Notes under the pieces: generated by a model | Told to the model about the DNA's origin: nothing | Database searches by the model: none | The model's input: only the letters and a program-made list of their open reading frames with translations | Source: JBBQWS01 sp038210415 | GTDB lineage: Bacteria; Actinomycetota; Actinomycetes; Prado026 | NCBI GenBank assembly: GCA_038210415.1 | Contig: JBBQWS010000003.1 | Location: 1-64,000 of the forward strand | DNA length: 64,000 bases | Direction of reading: 5' to 3' | In this document: piece by piece, positions 41,312 to 51,367 of the stretch | Layout of the letters: each line of letters begins with the position of its first letter | How positions within the stretch are numbered: position 1 is the stretch's first letter | Translations under genes and position numbers: made by a program

Positions 41312-44300
41312 GAGCTCGCCCCGGGCTCGTCGGCAAGCTCGGGCTCGTTGACCGGCTCCGGCTCGTCCGGCTCGCCGCGGCGCCGGCCCGGCAGCGCCAA
41401 CAGGACGACCAGGAACACCAGCGCCGCCTGCGTCCACAGCAGGACGCTGCGGTTGCTGGAGTACGCCACCTTGAGCTGACCGGGCAGGCCGGGAGCGACG
41501 AACGACTGCGCCCACCCGTCGCTCGTCGTCGACGTCAGGGCCCGCCCGTCGACCGACGCGGACCACCCCGGGTCAGCCGACTCGGCGAGAACGACCGACC
41601 CACCGGGTGTGCCGGGAATCACGGCGTCGACGGACGTGGTCCGTCGGTCGGGGTCAGCCGGGACAGGGATGTCGGCGCGGGCGGTGCGGGTCAGCCGGAC
41701 CCGGCTCGTGGGCGGGGTGATCCGCCAGACCGTGGTTCCGTCGGTGCTGCTGACCCGCTGCAGGGCACCGATCCCGTCGAGTGTCTGCTGCTGCGCGACG
41801 TCGGGGTCCAGCAGCACGAGGTAGCCGACTCCGAATGAACGCACCTGCGCGACCGTGGCGTTGTCGGCCTGCCCTGCCAGCAGAAGCGCCAAGGCCGTCT
41901 GCAGGGAACGGGTGCGGTCCAGCGGCGGCTCGACCTCGGCGTCGCCCAACACCCGACCCGCCCCCTGGACCACCGTGTAGGTCGCCAGCTCGGGAGCATC
42001 TCGGCGGACGATCACCGCTCGGGGCTTGCCCGCGGTCGAACCGGCAGCGGAGACGTAAGCGGGGACAACGTCGGCGTCCGAGCGGTGCAACGGACCCTTG
42101 ACCCCGCCGAAGATGAAGCCGGCGGCGAGCAGCATCGGGGCCGCCGCAACGAGGCCGACCAGCAGCAGGGCGAGCGGTTGCCGCCAGCCGAAGCCGTAGG
42201 CGCGCAGCCGGGCCTGCAGGTCGGCGCCGGCCACAGCCGCAGCCCCGAGCAGCCCGCCGCCGACCAGCAGCGACGACACTCCCGGCCACACGGCGACGGG
42301 GGCACCCAACGAGTCGGGGGTGACGCTCTGATGGGCGAGCACGAGGCCGGACGACAAGCCGGTGAGGACGACCAGCCAAGCAGCCAGGATCGCCCGCCTC
42401 CGCCGGCTGCTCAGCAGCGCGGCGAGCCCGGCGAGCAGAAGGCCCAGCGTGAACCAGGCAGGCGGGACACCCGGTCCGCCGGGGTTGGCCACGGCGAGGT
42501 GCCAGGCGGGCAGCGCCCGATCGCCTAGGCCGGCGGTCGGCGCCCCTGCCTCGAGCAGGCCGGTCGCTGGGGCCCGTACCGCGCGTACGGTCCAGGGGAA
42601 GAGCACGACCGGCGGCACGACGAGCACAGCGCCCAGACGCAGCCACGCGGCGACCGAGGCGGGGGCCAGCAGCAGCGTCCCGAGCACGCCGGCGAGCGCG
42701 GCTAGGAGCCAGGTCACGGGGACGAAGGCGACGACGACGGCGAGCAGCAGACCGGCGACCCACGCGCGGCGGACCGAACCCGAGCGGTCGGTCAACCCGA
42801 CCGCGCTCGCGGCCAGCAGACCCGCGAGCGGGAGGAGGACCGCGGCGACCACGGTGCCGAGCCGGCCGGACCCGACGGCACCCGTCACCGCCGGGAGCAC
42901 GGCGTACGCCGTCGCCGCCAGCACCTGCTGAACCCGGCCGACCCGCAGGCGACCCAGCACGAGGTACGCGGACAGCCCGGCGAGCGGCACCGCGAGACCG
43001 AGGATCAGGGTCACCGCGAGCCAGGTCTTGCCGAGCAGGAGGGTCGAGAGCGCAGCCAGTGGCACGAGGTAGGCCGGTGCCGTGATCGCCGAACCGACCC
43101 CCACGTCGTGCCAACCGGTGCCATACGACGTCCAGAGCTCAGCCGCACCGTCAGGCGCCGGCAGCAGCAGGCCACCGACGAGCTGACCGGGATCCACGAG
43201 CAACGACCGGAACGCCGCGAACGAGCCCAGGGCCAGGCCGACGAAGAGCAGGAAGCCCGGTCGGCGGACCAGCGAGCGGAACCGGCTGGGACCAGCCGTC
43301 ATCGAGTCGGCGTCCTCGCCGGTCGGACCGGACTCCAGCGCGCTGCCGGCCGACGCCGAGAGGTCGATCCGACCCGCGACCAGACCGCCGGCCCACTCGA
43401 ACGCGTGCCGCACCCCGGACAGCGGTGGGGCCAGCAGGCGCCGGATCGAGCTCGGGCTCACGGTCCGCAGCGAGCGCCGGTCACGCCGCGCGCGGACCAG
43501 CGCAACCGGGTTCACCAGCACCGACATCGCGGCCAGCTCGTCGAGCGCCTCGCGGGGAGCCTTGCCGAGCAGCAGCCCCAAGGTGCGCAGCAGGGAACCG
43601 AGCGCGAGCCGGAGCCAGTGCCAGGGCAGGGCGTACCACGGTGCGTTCGCGAGCAGGACGTGCAGCGCGGACCGCCGATCGGCACGGCGCGCGCGGCCCC
43701 CGGCGGCCTGGGTTGCGCGGCGCCCGTGCGCTGCAGCCTCCGCGTGCTCGACCACGGCGTCCGGGACTACGCACACCCGGTGGCCGGCGAGGTTGGCCCG
43801 CCAGCCCAGATCGAGGTCGTCGCGGAACATCTCCAGCCGCGGGTCGAACCCGCCCAGCTGGTCCCACACGTCGCGCCGGATCAGCAGCCCGGCAGACCCC
43901 ACGGCGAGCACATCGGCCCGGCCGTCATGCTGGCCCTGGTCGATCTCGCGGCGCTCCAGCCCGGTCTCGCGACGGCCGCCGCCGCCTGCGGTCAGGCCGA
44001 CCTCGAGCAGCAGGGCGGGCTCGTACCAACCCCGGACCTTGGGGCCCGCGATGCCGACGGAGGGGCTTGCGTCGACCGCCGCCAGCAGCCGGCGCAGCGA
44101 CTCGGGCTCGGGGGCACAGTCGTCGTGCAACAGCCACAGCCACTCGACGTCGTCGGCAGCGGAGGACGGCAGACCCGGCGCGCCCTCGCGGGCCTCGACC
44201 GCGCATCGAACGGCGGAGCCGAAGCCGGTCTGCGCCGACTCGGTGAGCACCGCCGCGGAACCCAGGGCCGCACCCAGCAGGGCCGGCGTGGTGTCGGTGG

Positions 44301-44535
44301 AGCCGGTGTCGACGGCGATGATGCGCTCAGGGGGGCGGGACAGGGCGGCGATCGCAGCGAGCGAGCGGGGCAACCAGCGTTGCCCGTTGTGGGCGACCAG
44401 AACCGCCGTCACCCGATGCCGCTCGAACATCCGGGTGTCCGGACCGGGCGGGGGGCCCTCGTCTTCCGCGTCGAAGCGGTAGTCGTCGAACCCCTCGGGG
44501 GCGAGGGTATCGGCGGGCTGGTCGTTGGTCGTCAT
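41308..44535 (-). CDS. Large glycosyltransferase family 2 / membrane protein
   Basis: A 1075-residue two-part protein. The first 330 residues are a GT2 (GT-A fold) glycosyltransferase: VTAVLVAHNGQRWLPRSL, AVDTGSTDTTP, WLLHDDCAPEPES and the GGFDPRLEMFRDDLDLGWRA acceptor motif. From about residue 420 on are a dozen or more membrane helices with an extracellular domain near the end (residues about 850-1030). It probably builds or exports a cell-surface polysaccharide using sugar nucleotides such as GDP-mannose, but the donor is not known. It is read after whiB, with 80 bases between, and is coupled to the DUF5719 gene by an ATGA overlap. Confidence 0.85.
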   Translation of the reverse strand: MTTNDQPADTLAPEGFDDYRFDAEDEGPPPGPDTRMFERHRVTAVLVAHNGQRWLPRSLAAIAALSRPPERIIAVDTGSTDTTPALLGAALGSAAVLTESAQTGFGSAVRCAVEAREGAPGLPSSAADDVEWLWLLHDDCAPEPESLRRLLAAVDASPSVGIAGPKVRGWYEPALLLEVGLTAGGGGRRETGLERREIDQGQHDGRADVLAVGSAGLLIRRDVWDQLGGFDPRLEMFRDDLDLGWRANLAGHRVCVVPDAVVEHAEAAAHGRRATQAAGGRARRADRRSALHVLLANAPWYALPWHWLRLALGSLLRTLGLLLGKAPREALDELAAMSVLVNPVALVRARRDRRSLRTVSPSSIRRLLAPPLSGVRHAFEWAGGLVAGRIDLSASAGSALESGPTGEDADSMTAGPSRFRSLVRRPGFLLFVGLALGSFAAFRSLLVDPGQLVGGLLLPAPDGAAELWTSYGTGWHDVGVGSAITAPAYLVPLAALSTLLLGKTWLAVTLILGLAVPLAGLSAYLVLGRLRVGRVQQVLAATAYAVLPAVTGAVGSGRLGTVVAAVLLPLAGLLAASAVGLTDRSGSVRRAWVAGLLLAVVVAFVPVTWLLAALAGVLGTLLLAPASVAAWLRLGAVLVVPPVVLFPWTVRAVRAPATGLLEAGAPTAGLGDRALPAWHLAVANPGGPGVPPAWFTLGLLLAGLAALLSSRRRRAILAAWLVVLTGLSSGLVLAHQSVTPDSLGAPVAVWPGVSSLLVGGGLLGAAAVAGADLQARLRAYGFGWRQPLALLLVGLVAAAPMLLAAGFIFGGVKGPLHRSDADVVPAYVSAAGSTAGKPRAVIVRRDAPELATYTVVQGAGRVLGDAEVEPPLDRTRSLQTALALLLAGQADNATVAQVRSFGVGYLVLLDPDVAQQQTLDGIGALQRVSSTDGTTVWRITPPTSRVRLTRTARADIPVPADPDRRTTSVDAVIPGTPGGSVVLAESADPGWSASVDGRALTSTTSDGWAQSFVAPGLPGQLKVAYSSNRSVLLWTQAALVFLVVLLALPGRRRGEPDEPEPVNEPELADEPGASS

Positions 44536-44615
44536 GCCTGTGCCAGCCTACGGGACGTCTCGCGGGCGGCCGGCCGACGAGCGCCGTCAGGTCGCCTGCG
44601 AGCGGCCGGCGAGGG

Positions 44616-44870
44616 TCAGACCGCGGCCTTCTTGAGGCGGCGCCGCTCCCGCTCGGACAGCCCACCCCAGATGCCGAACCGCTCGTCGTTGGCGAGGGCG
44701 TACTCGAGGCAGTCGCCCTTTACGTCGCACCCCGTGCACACCCGCTTGGCCTCCCGCGTCGAGCCACCCTTCTCAGGGAAGAACGACTCCGGATCCGTCT
44801 GGGCGCACAACGCACGCTCCTGCCAGGACATCTCATCCTCGCCACCATGCAGCGGGTAGACCACGCTCAT
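44616..44870 (-). CDS. whiB2: WhiB-family iron-sulfur transcription regulator (WhiB2 type)
   Basis: The 84-residue protein has the full WhiB set: Cys22, Cys45, Cys48 and Cys54 (RALCAQT, RVCTGCDVKGDCLEY), which hold a 4Fe-4S cluster, then FGIWGGLSERERRRLKK for DNA and sigma contact. The place beside the glycosyltransferase and near manB, and the sequence, fit WhiB2/WhmD, which controls septation in mycobacteria and streptomycetes. An AGGAGG site lies seven bases before the ATG; a longer frame upstream is not needed. A set of 12-bp direct repeats lies immediately before the ribosome binding site. Confidence 0.93.
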   Translation of the reverse strand: MSVVYPLHGGEDEMSWQERALCAQTDPESFFPEKGGSTREAKRVCTGCDVKGDCLEYALANDERFGIWGGLSERERRRLKKAAV

Positions 44871-44883
44871 GTGTGCGCCTCCT

Positions 44884-44919
44884 CGACCCTTGTTTCGACC
44901 CTTGTTTCGACCCTTGTCC
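44884..44919 (-). repeat. Three 12-bp direct repeats in the whiB leader
   Basis: On the plus strand the unit is CGACCCTTGTTT, present twice, followed by CGACCCTTGTCC, with no spacer. The repeats end about 14 bases before the whiB ATG and directly precede the AGGAGG site, so they lie in the leader RNA or overlap the promoter. WhiB2 and BldD-type regulators bind ahead of such genes in related species, but a protein was not deduced here. Transcribed, the unit would read AAACAAGGGTCG. Confidence 0.85.
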
Positions 44920-44985
44920 CGAGGCCCGTACGCCAAGTCCAGCGCGGCCGCTCGGAACGACATGCGTGGAATTACATGCGCGTCG

Positions 44986-47634
44986 TTACGCTCCCGTCAA
45001 GCGAAACGGTGCTATTGGTTTTTCGACCCGGTCGGGCAGCGCCACGGCGCGCGCGGCTGCGAGGCGCTCATCCGTCGGCGCGCCGTACGTCGTGGTCCGT
45101 TGCCGAGGGGTTCGGGCGATGCCGCGCGCGACCGCCTCGAGCTCGTCGACGGACATCCGCGACCCGTGCAGCGAACCGGCCATCCGGCTGATCGTCTCCT
45201 CCATCAACGTGCCGCCGAGGTCGTCCGCGCCCCCCTGCAGCATCTGCTGGGTACCGCGTTCGCCGAGCTTGACCCACGACGTCTGGACGTGGTCGATCCG
45301 GCCGTGCAGCAGCAGCCTGGCCATCGCGTGGACGACGACGTTCTCGCGGATCGTCGGACCGGGGCGGGCGATCCCGGCGAGATACACGGGGGCGTTCAGG
45401 TGGACGAACGGCAGCGGGACGAACTCGGTGAAGCCGCCCGTCGCGTCCTGGATCCTTGCCAGCACCCGGAGGTGGGTCAGCCAGTGCGCCGGGTGGTCGA
45501 CGTGGCCGTACATCATCGTGCTGGACGACCGCAGGCCCAGCTCGTGCGCCGTGGTCACCACGTCGACCCACGCCGCAGCCGGCAGCTTTCCTTTGGTGAG
45601 CACCCAGCGCACCTCGTCGTCGAGGATCTCGGCTGCTGTGCCTGGGATCGAGTCGACGCCGGCCTCCTGCACCGACTGCAGGAACTCGCGCACCGACAGC
45701 CCGGTGCGGGCCACGCCGTTCATGACCTCCATGGGGCTGTACGCGTGCAGGTGCAGGCCCGGTGCTCCGGCCTTGACCGCCCGCGCGAGGTCGACGTAGG
45801 CGGTGCCGGGCAGGTCCGGGTCGATACCCCCCTGCATGCAGACCTCGGTGGCACCGACCTGCCACGCCTCGGCGGCCCGCTCGGCGACCTCGTCGAGGGA
45901 GAGCGTATAAGCGTCGGTGTCGGTGCGGCGCTGGGCGAAGGCGCAGAACCGGCACCCGACGTAGCAGACGTTGGTGAAGTTGATGTTCCGGTTCACGACG
46001 TACGTCACGTCGTCGCCGACGGTGTCGCGGCGGACGTCGTCGGCCAGTCGGGTCAGCACCGCGAGCGCCGGTCCGTCGGCATGGAACAGGGCGAGCGCGG
46101 CGGACGTGTTCGACTCCTCGAGCAGCCCCGCCGGGTCGTCGGCGGCCAGCCGGAGCCCCTCGGCCAGATCCCCACGAGCCGCCCCCACCCCTCCCGCGAC
46201 AAGGGTCCCCTGATGCGAATAGGCCGCGCTTCTATTCCCCTCATCGGCGGCGCTGGCCAGGTCGGCGATCGCGGCCCAGTCGCCGTAGACGGCGTCGAAG
46301 TCGCTTCGGCGGTCGCTCGTGCGGCCCGCGGTGTCGACCTCGACGTGCAGCTGGGTGCGGCCGGCGGACTCGGTGCCCCACTCGGGGTCCGGCTCCTGCC
46401 ACGGCCGCCCGGACGGCCGGATACCGGGACGGGCCAGCCCCTGCTCGGACGCCAGCGCCGACACGTGCGGCAGGACGCGCGGGTCGATCCACGGTGTGCC
46501 GGCGCGGACGTACTCGGGGTGCACCGTCAACCGCGGCGCCAGCTCGAACCCGGCCGCGGACGTCAGCGCGGCCAGGGTCTCGAGCTCCGGCCAGGGACGT
46601 TCGGGGTTCACGTGGTCCGGCGTCAGGGGCGAGACCCCGCCCCAGTCGTCGACCCCCGCGCGAAGCAGCGCTGCCAGATCGGTCTCCGCCGAGAGGTTCG
46701 GTGGCGCCTGGATCCGCATCGAGGGGCCGAGCACCAGCCGGGCCACAGCGACGGTGGCGAGGTAGTCATCACGGTCGAGGTCGGGCACCGACCGCATCGC
46801 GGTGTCGTCCTTCGCCCGGAAGTTCTGGACGATGACCTCCTGGATGTGGCCGTACCGCCGGGCCGAGGCCCGGATCGCGAACAACGACTCGGCGCGTTCC
46901 TGGGCCGTCTCGCCGATGCCGACGAGGAGGCCCGTGGTGAACGGGACCGCCAGCCGGCCGGCGTCCTCCAGCACCCGCAGCCGTACTGCGGGCTCCTTGT
47001 CGGGCGAGCCGAAGTGCGGACCGGACGGCTCCGACCATAGCCGGGTCGCGGTGGTCTCCAGCATCATGCCCATCGACGGCGCGACCGGCTTGAGCCGAGC
47101 CAGCTCGGTCCACGACAGCACCCCCGGGTTCAGGTGCGGGAGCAGGCCGGTCTCCTCGAGCACGCGAACGGCCATCGCCCGGACGTACGCCAGGGTGTCG
47201 GAGTACCCGCGTTCGGTGAGCCACTCGCGGGCCACCGGCCAGCGGTCCTCCGGCCGGTCGCCGAGGGTGAACAGGGCCTCCGTGCAGCCCAGCCCCGCAC
47301 CCGCCCGAGCGATCGCGAGCACCTCGTCCGGACCGAGGAACGGCTGCTGTCCGGCGGCCGCCAGCCGACCAGGCACCGTGACGAACGTGCAGTAGTGGCA
47401 CCGGTCGCGGCACAGGCGGGTCAGCGGGATGAACACCTTGGGGCTGTACGTGACGACGCCGGGCCGGCCCGCGGCCACGAGCCCTGCGTCGCGCACCCGG
47501 CCCGCCTGCACGAACAGCGCGTCGAGGTCGGAGCCGCGGGCGCCCAGCAGCACCGTTGCCTCGCCCACGTCGAGCGGCTTGCCCGCACGGGCCCGCGCGA
47601 GGCAGCGGCGGACGGCGTTCGCTGAGGGCTCCAT
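44986..47634 (-). CDS. fbiC: FO synthase FbiC (CofG-CofH fusion)
   Basis: FbiC makes the deazaflavin FO, the chromophore of coenzyme F420, from tyrosine and the flavin precursor 5-amino-6-ribitylaminouracil, using two radical S-adenosylmethionine domains. The first half (CofG-like) has its cluster Cys at 75, 79 and 82 (CRDRCHYC). The second (CofH-like) has CYVGCRFC near residues 556-563. The 882-residue length is normal for the fused form. Between the halves, near residues 465-485, the linker carries a repeat-derived insertion described separately. The gene lies 21 bases after a methyltransferase gene. The F420-dependent reductase and fbiA-fbiB genes are in the same window. Confidence 0.95.
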   Translation of the reverse strand: MEPSANAVRRCLARARAGKPLDVGEATVLLGARGSDLDALFVQAGRVRDAGLVAAGRPGVVTYSPKVFIPLTRLCRDRCHYCTFVTVPGRLAAAGQQPFLGPDEVLAIARAGAGLGCTEALFTLGDRPEDRWPVAREWLTERGYSDTLAYVRAMAVRVLEETGLLPHLNPGVLSWTELARLKPVAPSMGMMLETTATRLWSEPSGPHFGSPDKEPAVRLRVLEDAGRLAVPFTTGLLVGIGETAQERAESLFAIRASARRYGHIQEVIVQNFRAKDDTAMRSVPDLDRDDYLATVAVARLVLGPSMRIQAPPNLSAETDLAALLRAGVDDWGGVSPLTPDHVNPERPWPELETLAALTSAAGFELAPRLTVHPEYVRAGTPWIDPRVLPHVSALASEQGLARPGIRPSGRPWQEPDPEWGTESAGRTQLHVEVDTAGRTSDRRSDFDAVYGDWAAIADLASAADEGNRSAAYSHQGTLVAGGVGAARGDLAEGLRLAADDPAGLLEESNTSAALALFHADGPALAVLTRLADDVRRDTVGDDVTYVVNRNINFTNVCYVGCRFCAFAQRRTDTDAYTLSLDEVAERAAEAWQVGATEVCMQGGIDPDLPGTAYVDLARAVKAGAPGLHLHAYSPMEVMNGVARTGLSVREFLQSVQEAGVDSIPGTAAEILDDEVRWVLTKGKLPAAAWVDVVTTAHELGLRSSSTMMYGHVDHPAHWLTHLRVLARIQDATGGFTEFVPLPFVHLNAPVYLAGIARPGPTIRENVVVHAMARLLLHGRIDHVQTSWVKLGERGTQQMLQGGADDLGGTLMEETISRMAGSLHGSRMSVDELEAVARGIARTPRQRTTTYGAPTDERLAAARAVALPDRVEKPIAPFRLTGA
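46183..46245 (-). repeat. Palindromic repeat-like insertion inside the fbiC linker
   Basis: On the minus strand this region reads GAATAG-N9-CTATTC flanked by GATG...CATC, then AGGGGACCC. The 28 bases at 46194-46221 match 24 of 28 positions of the right arm of the inverted repeat at 23.4 kb (from TAGTGG to TGGCGG), and similarity runs on into a G-rich GGGGTGGGG tail. It is translated as an extra piece of linker, with HQGTLV at the centre. The frame is kept. Confidence 0.75.
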
Positions 47635-47655
47635 CGCCCGATCGTACGGTTCGGG

Positions 47656-48528
47656 TCAGGTCGTGGTTGATCGGGTGGAAGCCGGGGCTGCCCCGGCCCA
47701 GGACAGGGTGACGACCCGGCGCAGGCCCAGTCCGTCGGGGAGGCCCACCAGGGCGGCCGCGACGTCGGGCTCGCGTCCCACCGGCAGCGCGAGCCGGCGG
47801 GTCACCAGGGCAACCCGCTCGTCGCCCTCGGGCTGGCCGTGCTCGAGCCGGCTCCAGCGCTCGACCGACAGCGCACCGATGCCCAGCTCGTGGAGCACCG
47901 CGACGAGGTCGTCGACGGTAGGACCGTCCGGCCGCTTCAGCCCGTGGAACCGCTCGAACAGTGGGCTGAGCCATGCCAGCGGGTGCTCGGGCGGCACCTC
48001 GACCACCACGCGACCTCGGGCCGACGCCGTGAGGGCCTGCACGAACGGGACGATGTCGGCGACGTCGAACAGGACGTGGTGGCAGACCACGACGTCGTGC
48101 ACCCCGGCCTGCTCGGCGACGTCCGGCCAGCGACCCGTGACCGTCCGCACCTCAGGTTGGACGGCACGGTGCGTGGTGAGGGTGTGGGCTCGCTCGGCAA
48201 AAGCGGCGAGCATCGTGGGGCTCGGGTCGACGGCGGTGAGTGCCGCGACCCGGTCCAGGAAGGGCAGACTGGCCGCGCCGGCGCCCGTACCGACGTCGAG
48301 CAACGTCGCGGCGCGCCCGGTGGACAGCTCGGCTGCTGCGATCGCCGCGGCGGCGGCTTCGTACGAGGCGCCCTCCGGGTCCGCGAGATCGGCGTCCGCC
48401 TTCGCGGCGAACCGGGACACCTCGTGCCCCCAGGGTGAGCGTCCGGCGGCTTCGACCAGCTCGTCGGGGATCGCCCAGGACTCAAGAGCGGTACGCCAGC
48501 GCGCCGCAGCCGGTGCCGGATCGATCAT
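47656..48528 (-). CDS. Class I SAM-dependent methyltransferase
   Basis: The 290-residue protein has the Rossmann-type motif I, LLDVGTGAGAASLPFL, near residue 77, followed by AVDPSPTML (motif II) and DVVVCHHVLFDV (motif IV), so it binds S-adenosylmethionine. The substrate is unknown. It begins upstream of fbiC by 21 bases on the same strand, so the two may be co-transcribed, but a role in F420 synthesis is not established. The C-terminal third is not similar to named methyltransferases that I recognise. Confidence 0.8.
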   Translation of the reverse strand: MIDPAPAAARWRTALESWAIPDELVEAAGRSPWGHEVSRFAAKADADLADPEGASYEAAAAAIAAAELSTGRAATLLDVGTGAGAASLPFLDRVAALTAVDPSPTMLAAFAERAHTLTTHRAVQPEVRTVTGRWPDVAEQAGVHDVVVCHHVLFDVADIVPFVQALTASARGRVVVEVPPEHPLAWLSPLFERFHGLKRPDGPTVDDLVAVLHELGIGALSVERWSRLEHGQPEGDERVALVTRRLALPVGREPDVAAALVGLPDGLGLRRVVTLSWAGAAPASTRSTTT

Positions 48529-48629
48529 GGGCCGCAGGATACGCCGTGGCGCCTTACGGTCCGGTGAACGCTCCCCTGCCGGCAGCCGGGACCGGAGTGC
48601 CGGCAGGCCGTTGGCCCTACGCTCGCCGA

Positions 48630-49358
48630 GTGAGCAATCCAGCGTCCCGCGTGAACGCCTCCCGCGTGCTGGTCGTCGACGACGACCCGACGGTCGCTGA
48701 GGTCGTCGTGCGCTACCTCGAGCACGCCGGGCTGGCGGCCACCCACGCCGCGGACGGACCGAGCGCCCTCGCGGCAGCAGCGGCCCAGACCCCTGACCTC
48801 GTCGTGCTCGACCTGATGCTCCCCGGCATCGACGGGCTGGAGGTGTGCCGCCGGCTGCGCGAACGCCACCCCGACCTCCCCGTCGTCATGCTCACCGCGC
48901 GGGGCGACGAGTCCGACCGGGTCCTCGGGCTCGAAGTCGGCGCCGACGACTACCTCACCAAGCCGTTCAGCCCGCGCGAGCTCGTGCTCCGGGTCCAGTC
49001 CGTGCTCCGCCGCACGGCGTCCGGTCCGTCCGGGTCCGAACCCGACGTCCTCGTCGACGGGGACCTCGAGGTCGACGTCACCGGGCACCGGGTCAGGCTC
49101 AGAGGGCAACCGCTCACGCTCACGGCCCGCGAGTTCGACCTGCTGACGTTCCTGCTGCGCCACCCGGCTCAGGCGTTCACCCGCGACGAGCTGATGAGCC
49201 AGGTGTGGGGCTGGGAGTTCGGCGACCAGTCCACAGTCACCGTGCACGTCCGACGGGTCCGCGAGAAGGTCGAGCTCGACCCGGCGAACCCGTTGCGGCT
49301 GTCCACGGTGTGGGGGGTCGGCTACCGCTGGGACTCAGCGGTCCAGGGCCCCGGGTGA
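48630..49358 (+). CDS. OmpR/PhoB-type response regulator
   Basis: The 242-residue protein starts at the GTG of [20 protein letters not shown]. The receiver domain has the Asp pair DDD, phospho-acceptor Asp in [11 protein letters not shown] near residue 60 and [20 protein letters not shown]. The winged-helix domain has [13 protein letters not shown] and [10 protein letters not shown]. It is different from MtrA and is coupled to the kinase gene by a GTGA overlap. The signal and target genes are unknown; fbiA follows 40 bases after the kinase. Confidence 0.92.
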   Translation: MSNPASRVNASRVLVVDDDPTVAEVVVRYLEHAGLAATHAADGPSALAAAAAQTPDLVVLDLMLPGIDGLEVCRRLRERHPDLPVVMLTARGDESDRVLGLEVGADDYLTKPFSPRELVLRVQSVLRRTASGPSGSEPDVLVDGDLEVDVTGHRVRLRGQPLTLTAREFDLLTFLLRHPAQAFTRDELMSQVWGWEFGDQSTVTVHVRRVREKVELDPANPLRLSTVWGVGYRWDSAVQGPG

Positions 49359-50374
49359 CGGCCGATCTGGAGATCTTCGCCGTCGCCGGCGGGTCCGCTG
49401 CCGCCGTGGGCCTGGTCGGGCTGCTGGTGTTCGGCTGGGTCGCCCGGCGCTCGGTCAGCGCAGCCGCGATCGTCGCGACTGCCACCACCGTCGCCGCCTT
49501 CACCGCAGCGGTCGTCGCGTCGGCCAAAGCGATGTTCCTGTCCGAGCACGACTACGGCGTCGCGCTGATCGTGTGCTTCACGGCCGGCGTCGTCTCGCTC
49601 GTTGTCGGGCTCGTCCTGGGACGGCAGGTGCGCCTGCTGCAGACCGAGTCGGCCGAACGCGCGGCGGCCCTCGACCGCGAGCGACTCGTGGAGGCCAGCC
49701 GGCGCGACCTGGTCGCGTGGGTGTCGCACGACCTGCGGACCCCGCTGGCCGGGCTGCGGGCCATGGCCGAGGCACTCGAGGACGGCGTGGCCGACGACCC
49801 CCAGCGCTACCACCGGCAGATGAGCATCCAGGTCGACCGGCTGTCGGCGCTCGTCGACGACCTGTTCGAGCTGTCCCGGATCCAGTCGGGCGCGCTCGCG
49901 CTCTCGCTCGACCGGATCTCGCTCGCCGACGTCGTCTCGGACGCCCTCGCCGGAGCCGACCCGCTGGCCCGCTCGCGAGGAGTTCACCTGACCGGACGGG
50001 CCGAGGGTCCGCTCGCCGTGGACGCCGACGAGCGAGAGCTGCACCGGGCCCTGGGCAATCTCGTCGTCAACGCGATCCGGCACACGCCTTCGGACGGCGT
50101 CGTCGAGGTGCTGGCCCGGGGTGTCGGCGACCAGCTCGTGCTGTCGGTCACCGACAGCTGCGGCGGGATCCCCGAGGCCGACCTGCCGCACGTGTTCGAG
50201 GTGGCATGGCGGGGCAGCCCGGCGCGTACCCCGGAGCGCGACGGCCGGGACGCTGGGGCCGGCCTCGGCCTGGCCATCGTCCGCGGGATCGTCGAGGCGC
50301 ACTCCGGGCAGGTCGAGGTCCGCAACGTCGAGGGCGGCTGCACGTTCGAGGTGCGGCTCCCGACCAGCGCCTGA
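49355..50374 (+). CDS. Sensor histidine kinase
   Basis: From the overlapping GTG the kinase has 339 residues. Three membrane helices lie in the first 90 residues with very short loops between, so there is no large extracellular sensor domain. The HisKA site is in [15 protein letters not shown] near residue 125, followed by HATPase_c with [18 protein letters not shown] and [11 protein letters not shown]. It should phosphorylate the regulator encoded just upstream. A membrane-perturbation sensor is a reasonable guess from the architecture. Confidence 0.92.
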   Translation: MTADLEIFAVAGGSAAAVGLVGLLVFGWVARRSVSAAAIVATATTVAAFTAAVVASAKAMFLSEHDYGVALIVCFTAGVVSLVVGLVLGRQVRLLQTESAERAAALDRERLVEASRRDLVAWVSHDLRTPLAGLRAMAEALEDGVADDPQRYHRQMSIQVDRLSALVDDLFELSRIQSGALALSLDRISLADVVSDALAGADPLARSRGVHLTGRAEGPLAVDADERELHRALGNLVVNAIRHTPSDGVVEVLARGVGDQLVLSVTDSCGGIPEADLPHVFEVAWRGSPARTPERDGRDAGAGLGLAIVRGIVEAHSGQVEVRNVEGGCTFEVRLPTSA

Positions 50375-50398
50375 CTGCCCACCTGCGAGGATGCGCTC

Positions 50399-51367
50399 AT
50401 GCGGATCACAGCCCTGGCCGGGGGCATCGGCGGCGCCCGTTTCCTGAGGGGACTCAAGGCCGAGCTCGCGACCCGGCATCCGGACAGCCGGATCACCGTC
50501 ATCGGGAACACGGCCGACGACGTCACCTTGTTCGGCCTGCGGATCTGCCCCGACCTCGACACCGTCATGTACACCCTCGGCGGCGGGATCCACGAGGAGC
50601 AGGGCTGGGGCCGCTCCGACGAGACCTTCACCGTCAAGGGCGAGCTCGCGGCGTACGGCGTGCAACCGCAGTGGTTCGGGCTCGGCGACAAGGACATCGC
50701 GACCCACATCGTCCGGACCCAGATGCTCGACGCGGGATACCCGCTGAGCGAGGTCACCCAGGCGCTGTGCGAGCGCTGGTCCCCCGGAGTGACCCTGCTG
50801 CCCATGACCAACGACCCCGTCGAGACCCACGTGGTCATCGAGGACGAACAGGGGCGCCGGGCCATCCACTTCCAGGAGTGGTGGATCCGGTTGCACGCCG
50901 CCATGCCCGCACTGTCGATCGTGCCGATCGGCGCCCCCGAGGCGCGGCCGGGCCCGGGTGTGCTCGAGGCCATCGCCTCGGCCGACGTGATCCTGCTGCC
51001 GCCGTCGAACCCAGTGGTCTCGATCGGCACGATCTTGGCCGTACCCGGGATCCGCGACGCGCTGATGGCGGCCGACGCGCCCGTTGTCGGGATCTCGCCG
51101 ATCATCGGCGGTGCCCCCGTCCGTGGCATGGCCGACGCCTGCCTGACCGCCCTGGGGATCCAGACCTCCGCCATCGCCGTCGGGAGGATGTACGAGGGCC
51201 TCGTCGACGGCTGGCTGGTCGACGACGCCGACGCCGGCATCGAGCTCCTCGGGGTCGAGGTCGTCGCCCGGCCGTTGCTGATGTCCGACCTGCCTGCGAC
51301 TCGGGCCATCGCCGCTGCGGCCCTCGACCTCGCGGCACGGCTGACCGGGCTCCGGGCCACCCGTTGA
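50399..51367 (+). CDS. fbiA: 2-phospho-L-lactate / phosphoenolpyruvate transferase FbiA (CofD)
   Basis: FbiA joins the activated lactate or phosphoenolpyruvate group to FO, giving F420-0 or its dehydro form. The 322-residue protein begins [18 protein letters not shown], then [38 protein letters not shown] and [16 protein letters not shown], all typical of CofD. The family needs Mg2+ and a GTP- or GDP-linked donor. The stop overlaps the TTG start of fbiB, so the next two steps in F420 synthesis are translated together. Confidence 0.95.
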   Translation: MRITALAGGIGGARFLRGLKAELATRHPDSRITVIGNTADDVTLFGLRICPDLDTVMYTLGGGIHEEQGWGRSDETFTVKGELAAYGVQPQWFGLGDKDIATHIVRTQMLDAGYPLSEVTQALCERWSPGVTLLPMTNDPVETHVVIEDEQGRRAIHFQEWWIRLHAAMPALSIVPIGAPEARPGPGVLEAIASADVILLPPSNPVVSIGTILAVPGIRDALMAADAPVVGISPIIGGAPVRGMADACLTALGIQTSAIAVGRMYEGLVDGWLVDDADAGIELLGVEVVARPLLMSDLPATRAIAAAALDLAARLTGLRATR

